A stretch of 21,272 bases of DNA from Eggerthellaceae bacterium (GTDB taxonomy: Bacteria > Actinomycetota > Coriobacteriia > Coriobacteriales > Eggerthellaceae). The notes below the pieces were generated by a model. That model saw only the letters and a program-made list of their open reading frames with translations, was not told the DNA's origin and did no database searches. The position numbers and the translations under genes are program-made. Positions 7,339-14,681 of the stretch are shown here, one piece after another (position 1 is the stretch's first letter; every line of letters starts with the position of its first letter). The DNA is taken from NCBI GenBank assembly GCA_003452695.1, contig DMNP01000202.1, positions 3,306 to 24,577 on the forward strand, written 5' to 3'.

Positions 7339-8367
7339 CTACAGCTGTTCGGCTATGTCGTACAGCAGGCGCTTCGACTTCTCCCAGCCCAGGCAGGCAT
7401 CGGTTATCGATTTGCCGTACACGTCGCCATCCACCTTCTGGTTGCCATCTTCCAGATAGCTTTCCACCATCACGCCTTTCACGAGCGCGCGCAGCGCGCT
7501 ATCGCGTTCGCGGTTCAGCAGCACTTCGCGCACGATGAAGGGCTGCTGCAGCGGGTCCTTGCGGGAATTGCAGTGATTCGCGTCCACCATGACGGCCGGA
7601 TTCTGCAGGCCCGATTCGCTGTAGAGCCGTGCCAGCAGCATCATGTCCTCGAAATGGTAGTTCGGGTGCATGTCGCCGTGCTTGTCCTGGTATCCGCGCA
7701 AGATGGCATGCGCAAGCGGATTGCCCTGCGACGTGCCCTCCCAACCGCGATAGATGAAGCTATGCGATTGCTGGGCGGCCGATATGGCGTTCAACATGAT
7801 GGTGAAGTTGCCGCTCGTGGGGTTCTTCATGCCGACCGGCCCGTCTATGGCACTTGCAACCAGGCGATGCTCCTGGTTTTCCACGCTGCGCGCGCCGACC
7901 GCGTTGTAGGCCAGGATGTCGTCCAGATACTTGTAGTTCTGCGGATACAGCATTTCATCGGCCGCCGAGAACCCGCATTCGGCCAGGGCCCGCATGTGCA
8001 GCTGGCGAATGGCCACGATGCCTTTGAACAGGTCGGGCTTGCCCTGCGGGTCGGGCTGGTGCAGCATGCCCTTGTAGCCCGCCCCGGTCGTGCGCGGCTT
8101 GTTCGTGTAGATGCGCGGCACGATGAACACCTTGTCGGCCACATCGTCTGCCACAGCGCGCAGGCGGGTGAGATAGTCCATTACCGCATCTTCGCGGTCC
8201 GCCGAACACGGGCCTATGACCACCAGGAACTTGTCTGATTCGCCTGTGAAGATGCGTTGCAGCTCTGCGGCGCGCTCCTCCACGATGCGGGCAAGCGATG
8301 CATCCAGCGGATACATCTCCTTGCATTCCGCGGGTATGGGCAACTTGCGAACGAAATCCATCCTCAT
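7339..8367 (-). CDS. aroF: 3-Deoxy-7-phosphoheptulonate (DAHP) synthase, class I AroF/G/H type
   Basis: A 342-residue cytoplasmic enzyme that condenses phosphoenolpyruvate and erythrose 4-phosphate, the committed first step of the shikimate pathway. Type I-alpha signatures are FLVVIGPCSADRED (47-60, the PEP-site GPCS), PRIYTNKPRTTGAGYKGMLHQPDP (KPRTT motif), VGARSVENQEHRLVASAIDGPVGMKNPTSG, and the metal-site region VMVDANHCNSRKDP. It differs from the KDO-8-P synthase-like I-beta type by its N-terminal extension. The start at 8367 has GGAGGAAACGCT directly upstream. It begins 36 bases after the stop of tyrA, so both form an aromatic amino-acid operon. Whether the enzyme is feedback-inhibited by Tyr or Phe cannot be told; the letter F is a convenience, not an assignment of the effector. 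Confidence 0.93.
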   Translation of the reverse strand: MRMDFVRKLPIPAECKEMYPLDASLARIVEERAAELQRIFTGESDKFLVVIGPCSADREDAVMDYLTRLRAVADDVADKVFIVPRIYTNKPRTTGAGYKGMLHQPDPQGKPDLFKGIVAIRQLHMRALAECGFSAADEMLYPQNYKYLDDILAYNAVGARSVENQEHRLVASAIDGPVGMKNPTSGNFTIMLNAISAAQQSHSFIYRGWEGTSQGNPLAHAILRGYQDKHGDMHPNYHFEDMMLLARLYSESGLQNPAVMVDANHCNSRKDPLQQPFIVREVLLNRERDSALRALVKGVMVESYLEDGNQKVDGDVYGKSITDACLGWEKSKRLLYDIAEQL

Positions 8368-8403
8368 AGCGTTTCCTCCGTTGTCTCGGCGCGTTCCCGC
8401 GCG

Positions 8404-9264
8404 CTATTCCTTCTTGTCGAACCAGGCGCGCCGTTCGGTGGAACGACGCATGGACTGGCGTATTGCTTCGACGTCCTCGTTTTCGATCAGCTGGCGGAAG
8501 GCGTCGAACTCCCTGCTGAACGCATCCATCTGGGCAAGCAGGGCCTCTTTGTTCAGCAGGAACAACTCGCTCCACATGGCATCGTTTATGCGCGCGATGC
8601 GCGTGAGGTCGCGAAACGAATCGCCCGTGTAGTCTGCCAGATGCCGGTTGTCGCTGCATTCCATAAGCACAACTGCAATCGCGTGCATCAGCTGGCTGAC
8701 GAATCCGATAACCTGGTCGTGCTCCTCGGGCGACAGCACCGAAATACGCGCGAAGCCCAGCACCTGCCCCAGGTTCTTGCACCATTCGATTGCCTGGGGC
8801 GAGTTGGCGGACGTGGGCACCACCACGTAGTTGGCGTTGTGAAAGATGCGCTCGTCGCTGTTCTGCACGCCGCTGCTCTCCTTGCCCGCCATGGGGTGAG
8901 CGGCGATGAACTCCACGTCGGGGCGCAACATGTTTTGAATGTCGTAGACGACGCAGCTCTTCACGCCGGTTACGTCGGTAATGAAGATGCCCGGTTTGAA
9001 CAGGTGCTGGTTGTCGGCTATCCAGCGCTTGAAGACGTTCGGGTACAAAGCGAATATGGCCGTGTCGGCCTTTTGCACGAGCGCTTCTTCGACCGTTACC
9101 GCCCCTTCGTCGATAACGCCGTTTTCCAGCGCGAACGCAATTGCATCGGGATCCTTGTCGATAGCCATAACGTGGTATCCCAAGCGCTGCAAGGCGCGCG
9201 CGTAGCTGCCGCCCATCAGGCCGAGGCCGACTATCAGCACGTTATCACGGTTAACCCATTCCAT
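8404..9264 (-). CDS. tyrA: Prephenate dehydrogenase
   Basis: A 286-residue NAD(P)-dependent enzyme that oxidatively decarboxylates prephenate to 4-hydroxyphenylpyruvate (tyrosine branch). The N-terminal nucleotide site is NVLIVGLGLMGGSYARAL (8-25). It is followed by DVTGVKS (97-103) and AAHPMAGKESSGV (121-133), whose H123 and GKE are family landmarks. The helical dimerisation domain follows (SQLMHAIAVVLM, FRDLTRIARIND). There is no fused chorismate mutase and no C-terminal ACT domain, so regulation by tyrosine, if any, is not through ACT. The possibility of arogenate as substrate cannot be excluded. The ATG at 9264 has GAAAGGA upstream. It is the first gene of the pair with DAHP synthase and lies 94 bases after ackA with no clear terminator between. 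Confidence 0.93.
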   Translation of the reverse strand: MEWVNRDNVLIVGLGLMGGSYARALQRLGYHVMAIDKDPDAIAFALENGVIDEGAVTVEEALVQKADTAIFALYPNVFKRWIADNQHLFKPGIFITDVTGVKSCVVYDIQNMLRPDVEFIAAHPMAGKESSGVQNSDERIFHNANYVVVPTSANSPQAIEWCKNLGQVLGFARISVLSPEEHDQVIGFVSQLMHAIAVVLMECSDNRHLADYTGDSFRDLTRIARINDAMWSELFLLNKEALLAQMDAFSREFDAFRQLIENEDVEAIRQSMRRSTERRAWFDKKE

Positions 9265-9358
9265 GTTCCGGTCCTTTCATGTGCACGGCGGCACGTCATC
9301 GATGCCCGCACGCGCCTGCTCATTAAAGGACTCAGAAGCCGGCGCTGTGAAGGCGTTG

Positions 9359-10570
9359 CTAGATCTGTGACACCAAATTGTCGGTTTCCCGGGCGATGCG
9401 CATCTCTTCGTCGGTGGTTACGACGCAGATGCGAATGGGGCTGTCGTCGATGGATATGATGCGGTTCTGCCCGAGCGCGCCCTCGAACTGGTTGCGCTCC
9501 TTGTCCAGTATCATGCCCATGTGCGCCAGGCCCGCGAAGATGCGCTCGCGCAAGTCCGCCGAGTTCTCGCCAATGCCCGCCGTCATCACCACGGCATCGG
9601 TGCGCGTCATCGCGGCATAGTACGACCCGATGGCCTTTTGCACCTTGTACACGTACATGTCTATTGCCAGCTCGGCGTGCTCGTCGCCCGCTGCGGCGGC
9701 GTTCAGCACGTCGCGCATGTCGCCGCTCTTGCCCGAAATACCCAAGATGCCGCTTTCCTTGTTCAGGATGGCGTCCATCTCGTCGAAGGTCTTGCCCTCG
9801 CGCCGCATGATGTAGGTTACGATTGCCGGGTCGATGCTGCCCGACCGCGTGCCCATCATCAGGCCCTCGAGCGGCGTAAAGCCCATGGTCGTGTCGATGG
9901 ACTTGCCGTGGTTCACAGCCGTTATGGAACCGCCATTGCCCAGATGGCATGTAATCAGCCCCAAGTCGCGCAGCGGCCGTCCGAGCAGGTTCGCCGCCTG
10001 CTGGGCCGCATAGCGGTGGCTTGTTCCATGGGCGCCGTAGCGGCGGATATGGTATTCGTCGTAATAGCGCATGGGCAACGGGTACATATAGGCCTTCGGC
10101 GGCATGGTGGTGTGGAATGCGGTGTCGAAGACGGCCACCTGCGGTGTGTCGGGCAGCATCTCGCGCAGCATGTCGATGCAGGCATCGGCCGCCGGGTTGT
10201 GCAGAGGCGCCAGTTCCTCGCATTTTTCAAGGTTTGAACGCGCCTCGTCGTCGATGAGGGCCGCCTTGGTGAAATACTCGCCGCCGGCGACGATGCGGTT
10301 GCCCACGGCGTCTATCTGCCCCAGCCCGCTGATGGGCGATTCGGGATCTTCCACCATCACATCCAGCAACTTCGCCAGGCATTGCGCAACGCTCAGCCCG
10401 GACACGTTATAGCGAATCTTCTGAAAATCGGGCGCAAACGATATGTTCATGAACGCCTCGGGCGTGCCCACCTTTTCAGCCAGGCACTTCATCGAAACGA
10501 CCTTGCCGTCCGTTTCGATGAGCTGACTTTTCAGCGACGAGCTTCCCGCATTCACCACCAACACCAGCAT
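9359..10570 (-). CDS. ackA: Acetate kinase
   Basis: A 403-residue cytoplasmic ASKHA-fold kinase that interconverts acetyl phosphate + ADP and acetate + ATP. Motifs: VLVVNAGSSSLKSQLIE (3-19), AVFDTAFHTTMP (146-157, catalytic Asp149), HIRRYGAHGTSHRY (174-187, His181), CHLGNGGSITAV, and GFTPLEGLMMGTRSGSIDP. Two normally conserved spots are altered: the usual VGHRVVHGGE reads VGNRIVAGGE (N91, A95) and RYGFHGTSH reads RYGAHGTSH (A180). The key arginine (R92) and histidine (H181) are kept, so activity is expected. The ATG at 10570, next to GGGAAAGGAAAG, is chosen over an in-frame ATG 14 codons upstream. No phosphotransacetylase gene is adjacent; it follows purD by 73 bases and may share its transcript. 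Confidence 0.95.
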   Translation of the reverse strand: MLVLVVNAGSSSLKSQLIETDGKVVSMKCLAEKVGTPEAFMNISFAPDFQKIRYNVSGLSVAQCLAKLLDVMVEDPESPISGLGQIDAVGNRIVAGGEYFTKAALIDDEARSNLEKCEELAPLHNPAADACIDMLREMLPDTPQVAVFDTAFHTTMPPKAYMYPLPMRYYDEYHIRRYGAHGTSHRYAAQQAANLLGRPLRDLGLITCHLGNGGSITAVNHGKSIDTTMGFTPLEGLMMGTRSGSIDPAIVTYIMRREGKTFDEMDAILNKESGILGISGKSGDMRDVLNAAAAGDEHAELAIDMYVYKVQKAIGSYYAAMTRTDAVVMTAGIGENSADLRERIFAGLAHMGMILDKERNQFEGALGQNRIISIDDSPIRICVVTTDEEMRIARETDNLVSQI

Positions 10571-10643
10571 GAACTTTCCTTTCCCGAGGACCCAGTCGGG
10601 CAGCCAGCCCAAAAGGCCGCCCCCTGAACCGCCGCCGACCTGC

Positions 10644-11933
10644 CTACTGCCAAGAATCGCGGCCGTTAATGGCGCGCAGGCCTATGTCGGTGCGGTTCTG
10701 CTTGCCTTCGAACTGCACGAGCCCGCAGGCTTGGTAGGCCAGCTCGCGCGCAGCCTGGAACGTGTCGCCCATGGCCGTCACGTTCAGCACGCGGCCACCC
10801 GACGTTACTAGATTGCCGGCTTCGTCCATTGCCGTTCCGGCGTGATACACCTTCACGTCGTCCAGCGCATCGGCGGCATCCACGCCGGTTATCACCTTGC
10901 CCTTTTCGTAGGCGCGCGGATAGCCCTGGCTTGCCAGAACGACCGTAACGGCCCACTTGTCCGCCCATTGCAGGCTTATGTCGTCGGGACGCCCCTCGGC
11001 CACGGCCAGCATGACCTCGACCAGGTCGGATTCCAAGCGCGGCAGCACGACCTGGGTTTCGGGGTCGCCGAATCGCGCGTTGTATTCCAGCAATTTGGGG
11101 CCAGTCGGCGTAAGCATGAACCCGCCGTACAGCACACCGCGATAGTCGTGGTCGAATTCCTCGGCCGTGGCGGCTGCGGCATCGGCCATAACCTGTTCCA
11201 TGCGCGCCAGTTCCTCATCGGTAACGATGGGCACGGGCGAATACGCGCCCATGCCGCCCGTGTTGGGGCCCTCGTCGCCATCGTAGGCGCGCTTGTGGTC
11301 CTGCGACGGCGCCATGCAGTACGCCTTGCCGGCAGACACGAATGCCAGCATGGAGCATTCGGGGCCGGTCAGGCATTCCTCGATGACCACCGTGTTGCCC
11401 GCCGCGCCGAACGCGCCCTGGAAACACGACGCCACGGCCTCGTGGGCTTCTTCGGCGGTCTGCGCCACGACCACGCCCTTGCCAGCAGCCAGCCCGTCGG
11501 CCTTCACCACGATGGGAGCTCCCTGCTCGTCGATGTAGGCATGGGCGGCCGCCTCGTCGTCGGTGCTCAAATACGCCGCCGTGGGCAGGTTGTGGCGCAT
11601 CATGAATTCCTTGCAGAAAGTCTTGCTGCCTTCCAGCTGCGCGCCCTGCGCATCGGGTCCGAACACGGGAATGCCGGCCTGGCGCAGCACGTCGGCCACG
11701 CCCGCGACAAGCGGCGCCTCGGGGCCGATGACCACCAAATCGACTGCCTTTTCCTGGGCGAACGCCAGAACGGCCTTGCCGTCTTCGGCATTCAGGCCAG
11801 CAACGTTTTCCGCGAACCCGGCGGTGCCGCCGTTACCCGGGGCCACGTACAGCTTCTCGCATTTCGGCGATTTCGCCAACGCCCATGAAATCGCATGTTC
11901 GCGGCCGCCGCTTCCAAGTACCAGTATGTTCAT
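10644..11933 (-). CDS. purD: Phosphoribosylamine-glycine ligase (GAR synthetase)
   Basis: A 429-residue ATP-grasp enzyme for the second step of de novo purine synthesis (phosphoribosylamine + glycine + ATP to GAR). Visible: N-terminal [19 protein letters not shown] (GGREHA 9-14), [39 protein letters not shown] (ATP-grasp lysine loop), [23 protein letters not shown] (PurD signature), and [31 protein letters not shown] with the metal-binding ExNxRxGDPE. Length is normal for a single-function PurD, with no PurM or PurN fusion. The start at 11933 is supported by GGGAGGC seven bases upstream; a frame extension to 11969 is not conserved. It lies 185 bases after purA on the same strand and 73 bases before ackA. 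Confidence 0.97.
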   Translation of the reverse strand: MNILVLGSGGREHAISWALAKSPKCEKLYVAPGNGGTAGFAENVAGLNAEDGKAVLAFAQEKAVDLVVIGPEAPLVAGVADVLRQAGIPVFGPDAQGAQLEGSKTFCKEFMMRHNLPTAAYLSTDDEAAAHAYIDEQGAPIVVKADGLAAGKGVVVAQTAEEAHEAVASCFQGAFGAAGNTVVIEECLTGPECSMLAFVSAGKAYCMAPSQDHKRAYDGDEGPNTGGMGAYSPVPIVTDEELARMEQVMADAAAATAEEFDHDYRGVLYGGFMLTPTGPKLLEYNARFGDPETQVVLPRLESDLVEVMLAVAEGRPDDISLQWADKWAVTVVLASQGYPRAYEKGKVITGVDAADALDDVKVYHAGTAMDEAGNLVTSGGRVLNVTAMGDTFQAARELAYQACGLVQFEGKQNRTDIGLRAINGRDSWQ

Positions 11934-12060
11934 GATGCCTCCCATTCCAAATACGATGCGTTCAAACAAGTCGACGGGCGTCGTTCAGGTGCCCCGAATC
12001 GGCCCGAAAGCCGAGCGTAGCGGCCTTCGGACGGTAAGCATAGCGTGAAAGCCGCGGCGG

Positions 12061-12103
12061 GGCGCCCGAGCGCCGCACAGCGCCGACGGCTTCCGCCGTG
12101 CGC
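12061..12103 (-). terminator. Tandem GC-rich hairpins after purA, possible weak terminator
   Basis: Two adjacent stem-loops lie 16-58 bases past the purA stop. One is ACGGC/GCCGT with a TTCC loop (12086-12099), lengthened by a GCGC/GCGC helix across a two-base bulge (12080-12103). The other is GGCGC/GCGCC with a CCGA loop (12061-12074). Neither is followed by a T-run, so intrinsic termination is doubtful. They may stabilise the purA 3' end or attenuate read-through into purD. The remainder of the 185-base spacer shows nothing clear. Confidence 0.35.
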
Positions 12104-12118
12104 CAGAACAGCGCAAAG

Positions 12119-13438
12119 CTAATCCCGGTACCAGTCGCGCACGATTGTCTGGTCGCGGTCCGGGCCCACGCTCACGAAGCTGATGCGCACATGGCAAATG
12201 TCTTCCAGATGCTTCACATAGGCCTGGGCATTGGCCGGCAGCTCGTCAAAGCTCTTGCAGCCCGTAATGTCTTCGCCCTTCCAACCGGGCAGCTCTTCGT
12301 AGATTGGCTTGGCATGGAACAACACCGACTGCTGCATGGGGAAGTAGTCGTAGCGCTTGCCGTCGCATTCGTAGGCAACGCACACTTTTATGGTGTCGAA
12401 TTCCGAAAGCACGTCCAGCTTGGTCAGCGCCACGTCGGTCAGACCGTTCACCTCCACGGCATAGCGCCCGATAACGGCATCGAACCAGCCGCAGCGACGC
12501 TTGCGCCCGGTGGTCACGCCGAACTCGTGACCGGCTTCGCAGATTCTCTCGCCGATGGCTGCCTCTTCGCTGTCGCCGCCGTTTTCGGCAAAGCGCTGCT
12601 CGGTGGGGAACGGGCCGCCTCCGACGCGCGTGATGTAGGCTTTCTGGATGCCGAGCACGCGGTCGATGGCCTTCGGGCCCACTCCCGTGCCCGTGGCCGC
12701 GCCGCCCGCACAGCAAGGCGAAGACGTAACATAGGGATACGTGCCGTGGTCGATGTCGAGCAACGTACCCTGCGCACCTTCGAACAGTATCGATTTGCCG
12801 CCGCGCAACGCCTCGTTCAGCAGCTGCGCCGTTTCGGCCATGTAGGGCCGCAGAATGTTGGCATAGGGCAAGTACTCTTCGCAGATTTCCTCGACCGAAT
12901 AGGTATGCAGACCATACACCTTTTCCAGAACGGCGTTCTTCTGGGCCAGTATGGTTTCCAGCTTCAGGCGGAAGATGCGCTCGTCCATCAGGTCCTGAAT
13001 GCGAATGCCCTTGCGGCCGACCTTGTCCTGATAGCATGGGCCGATGCCGCGTTTGGTGGTGCCGATCTGGTTTTCGCCCAGGCGCTTCTCGTCGGCACCG
13101 TCCAGGTCCTTGTGGTACGGCATGATGATGTGCGCATCACAGCTGATTTTCAGGTTCTTGCAAGAAATGCCCTCGGCATCGAGCATGGCCATTTCCTTGA
13201 TGAGCACGCCCGGATCGATGACCACGCCGTTGCCGATGACCGGCGTGGACTCGGGATACATCACGCCCGACGGCATAAGGTGCAACGCCAGCTTCGTGCC
13301 CCCGTGGATAACCGTATGGCCGGCGTTGTTGCCGCCCTGGTAACGCACTACGTAGTCGTAATCGCGGGCGATAAGGTCGGTGACCTTGCCCTTGCCTTCG
13401 TCGCCCCACTGGGCGCCGACCAGCACCGTGTTGGTCAT
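12119..13438 (-). CDS. purA: Adenylosuccinate synthetase
   Basis: A 439-residue cytoplasmic GTP-dependent enzyme joining IMP and aspartate to adenylosuccinate, the first AMP-specific step. The N-terminal [14 protein letters not shown] (8-21) is the P-loop with catalytic D13; GGNNAGHTV (36-43) carries H41. Later come [34 protein letters not shown], the [30 protein letters not shown] block, [10 protein letters not shown] and LTKLDVLS, which line the IMP and GTP sites. Length is normal. The ATG at 13438 has GGAGCG at good spacing; an in-frame ATG at 13450 would add only four residues and is less likely. A TATAAT element lies about 100 bases upstream, giving a leader near 90 bases. Confidence 0.97.
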   Translation of the reverse strand: MTNTVLVGAQWGDEGKGKVTDLIARDYDYVVRYQGGNNAGHTVIHGGTKLALHLMPSGVMYPESTPVIGNGVVIDPGVLIKEMAMLDAEGISCKNLKISCDAHIIMPYHKDLDGADEKRLGENQIGTTKRGIGPCYQDKVGRKGIRIQDLMDERIFRLKLETILAQKNAVLEKVYGLHTYSVEEICEEYLPYANILRPYMAETAQLLNEALRGGKSILFEGAQGTLLDIDHGTYPYVTSSPCCAGGAATGTGVGPKAIDRVLGIQKAYITRVGGGPFPTEQRFAENGGDSEEAAIGERICEAGHEFGVTTGRKRRCGWFDAVIGRYAVEVNGLTDVALTKLDVLSEFDTIKVCVAYECDGKRYDYFPMQQSVLFHAKPIYEELPGWKGEDITGCKSFDELPANAQAYVKHLEDICHVRISFVSVGPDRDQTIVRDWYRD

Positions 13439-13535
13439 GCTTCGCTCCATTCCGCCGCCCTCGTGGCGGCCCGCGCCGATGCGCCGCGGAGCAGACTCCG
13501 CGCGCCTTGTGCCTTTCGCGAACATTGCGCATCCG

Positions 13536-13541
13536 ATTATA
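13536..13541 (-). promoter_or_regulatory. Candidate -10 element of purA
   Basis: A perfect TATAAT on the minus strand within TGGTATATAAT, where the nearby TG could give an extended -10 (TGG-TATATA). The -35 position (GCACGC at 17 bases) is poor. It is about 98 bases upstream of the purA start. No PUR-box or purine riboswitch was recognised in the leader. Confidence 0.45.
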
Positions 13542-13587
13542 TACCAGCCGCCCAACCCGCGTGCGCGCACCCGGCAATCCTCAACCC

Positions 13588-13632
13588 GTGGGGGACATGT
13601 CTCGTCACTGCCCACGGCACGGCCATGTCTCA
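13588..13632. repeat. Dispersed repeat relative of 7232-7285
   Basis: It contains GGGGGACATG (13590-13599) and ACTGCCCACGGCACGGCCA (13607-13625). Both blocks occur in the aroF-rarA stem-loop, the second with two mismatches in 19. It also holds an 8-base direct repeat CATGTCTC (13596-13603 and 13624-13631). It lies in the 294-base spacer between purA and the LysR gene, outside any plausible gene. Shared blocks in a different order suggest a family of small rearranging repeats. Confidence 0.55.
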
Positions 13633-13665
13633 GCCTCTCACTTGAAGACGACAACCCGCTTGTCC

Positions 13666-13687
13666 ACCCGCCAAAGAAACGGCGGGT
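13666..13687 (-). terminator. Stem-loop after the LysR-family gene, possible terminator
   Basis: ACCCGCC (13666-13672) pairs with GGCGGGT (13681-13687) around an 8-base A-rich loop, 46 bases past the regulator's stop. A second small hairpin, GACAA/TTGTC (13650-13664), follows. No T-run is present, so this is a weak terminator call. Confidence 0.35.
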
Positions 13688-13732
13688 AGGCCTCTAGCCC
13701 TTCATGTTTTGAAAACCCCGGAAGGCAGGCGC

Positions 13733-14602
13733 TCAGGTCGGTTGCTCCAAGGTGGCGAGGAAGGAGGCGGCGGCAGGCGTTAGGCTGCGGTCGGCGCGCC
13801 ATGCCATTGCTATGCGCCTGCGTGTGGGAACGTCCAGCGGCAGGAAGGCGACGTCGTAGGCGCATCGGCGGGTCATGATGGACGGTACGATGCCCAAACC
13901 CAAGCCGGCTTCCACGAGGGCCATTACGGCGTAGTCGTCCCACACGGTGTATGCGGGCACGATGTGCATATCGTTGGCGGCAAGCAAGTCTGCGACCTCC
14001 GACACGCTGCCGTGCTCCAAGGCGATGAAGGGATCGCCCGCAAAGGCGGCCATCGGGAAGATTCCGTCGTTTGCGCGGGAGTGCGCCTTGGGCACGACCG
14101 CGACGTAGCCGTCGCTTGCCACCAACGACGAGTCGAAGCCCGGGGGCGCAGGCAAGCGCACCGTCCCGAGCTCCACCCGCCCCTCGGCAATCCACGCCTC
14201 TATTTCCGCATAGTCGCCCATAAGCAGCTCGCATACCACGCCCGGATGGTCCAACCGGAATCGCTGCAGCACCCGCGGCAAGATATGGGTGGCAACGCTG
14301 GCTATCGTGCCCACGCGCACCGTGCCCACTTCGGCCCCCGCTATGGAAGCCGCCTCGTCGGAAAAGCGATCGCATTCCGACACTATGGCGCGCGCCCGCA
14401 CCAACAAGCGCAGCCCGTCCGGGGTAAGGGAAACGCCCGTCTTGCTCCTGGTGAAAAGGGGGAAGCCGCAAGCGGTTTCCAAGTCGGCCACCATGCGGCT
14501 TATGCTGGAAACCGAGTAGTCCAACCGCTCCGCCGCCCGTGCGATGCTGCCCGTATCCGCCGCTACCACAAAGGCCCGGTACTTCTGCAATCCGCCGTCC
14601 AT
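13733..14602 (-). CDS. LysR-family transcriptional regulator
   Basis: A 289-residue DNA-binding regulator. The N-terminal winged helix-turn-helix covers residues 1-65: LQKYRAFVVAADTGSIARAAERLDYSVSSISRMVADLETACGFPLFTRSKTGVSLTPDG, the canonical LysR pattern. Residues 90-289 are the periplasmic-binding-protein-like effector domain (VGTVRVGTIASVATHILPRVLQRF, VELGTVRLP, ALVEAGLGLGIVPS). The ligand is unknown. ATG at 14602 with GGAAGG just upstream is preferred; a TTG at 14623 in frame would place the start inside the inverted repeat. It is divergent from a DMT exporter gene with a 79-base spacer. That arrangement typically means the regulator controls both itself and its neighbour, probably in response to the exported compound. 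Confidence 0.93.
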   Translation of the reverse strand: MDGGLQKYRAFVVAADTGSIARAAERLDYSVSSISRMVADLETACGFPLFTRSKTGVSLTPDGLRLLVRARAIVSECDRFSDEAASIAGAEVGTVRVGTIASVATHILPRVLQRFRLDHPGVVCELLMGDYAEIEAWIAEGRVELGTVRLPAPPGFDSSLVASDGYVAVVPKAHSRANDGIFPMAAFAGDPFIALEHGSVSEVADLLAANDMHIVPAYTVWDDYAVMALVEAGLGLGIVPSIMTRRCAYDVAFLPLDVPTRRRIAMAWRADRSLTPAAASFLATLEQPT

Positions 14603-14618
14603 ATATCCTTCCGCTTTC

Positions 14619-14635
14619 TGCAATGTTCGATTGCA
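14619..14635. promoter_or_regulatory. Probable LysR-type operator in the regulator/exporter spacer
   Basis: TGCAAT-GTTCG-ATTGCA is a perfect 6+5+6 inverted repeat. It overlaps the proposed -35 hexamer of the exporter promoter (14631-14636). It lies just downstream of the predicted start point of the regulator transcript, a position expected for autorepression plus control of the divergent gene. Partial dyads of this size are the usual recognition element of LysR-family tetramers. Confidence 0.6.
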
Positions 14636-14660
14636 AAGATTTCATTTTTCAAAATTATAC
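14631..14660 (+). promoter_or_regulatory. Candidate promoter of the DMT exporter gene
   Basis: TTGCAA (14631-14636) and TTATAC (14655-14660) are separated by 18 bases on the plus strand. The predicted start point is near 14667, leaving a leader of about 15 bases without a Shine-Dalgarno sequence. The -35 coincides with the right arm of the inverted repeat. Confidence 0.5.
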
Positions 14661-14662
14661 CA
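14654..14662 (-). promoter_or_regulatory. Extended -10 promoter of the LysR-family gene
   Basis: On the minus strand the sequence reads TGG-TATAAT, a perfect -10 with the extended TGn motif. The -35 at 17 bases (TGGCGG) is weak, as is common with extended -10 promoters. It overlaps the opposing -10 of the exporter promoter, so the two polymerase sites should compete. Confidence 0.6.
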
Positions 14663-14681
14663 ACATGCGATACTGGCCGCC

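Noticed and set aside
5747..7459. A 570-codon open frame on the plus strand opposite rarA
   Set aside because: It is antisense to a clear rarA and rich in His/Arg/Gly/Val with no recognisable domain. GC-rich codon bias removes stops from the complementary frame. The same applies to the long frames at 12098-13645 (+), 15648-17207 (+), 4596-5906 (-), 1109-2500 (5' part, -) and 18063-19160 (+).
13733..14623. TTG start at 14623 for the LysR-family protein
   Set aside because: It would lie inside the inverted repeat and lacks a ribosome site; ATG at 14602 has GGAAGG upstream and fits the usual LysR N-terminal length.
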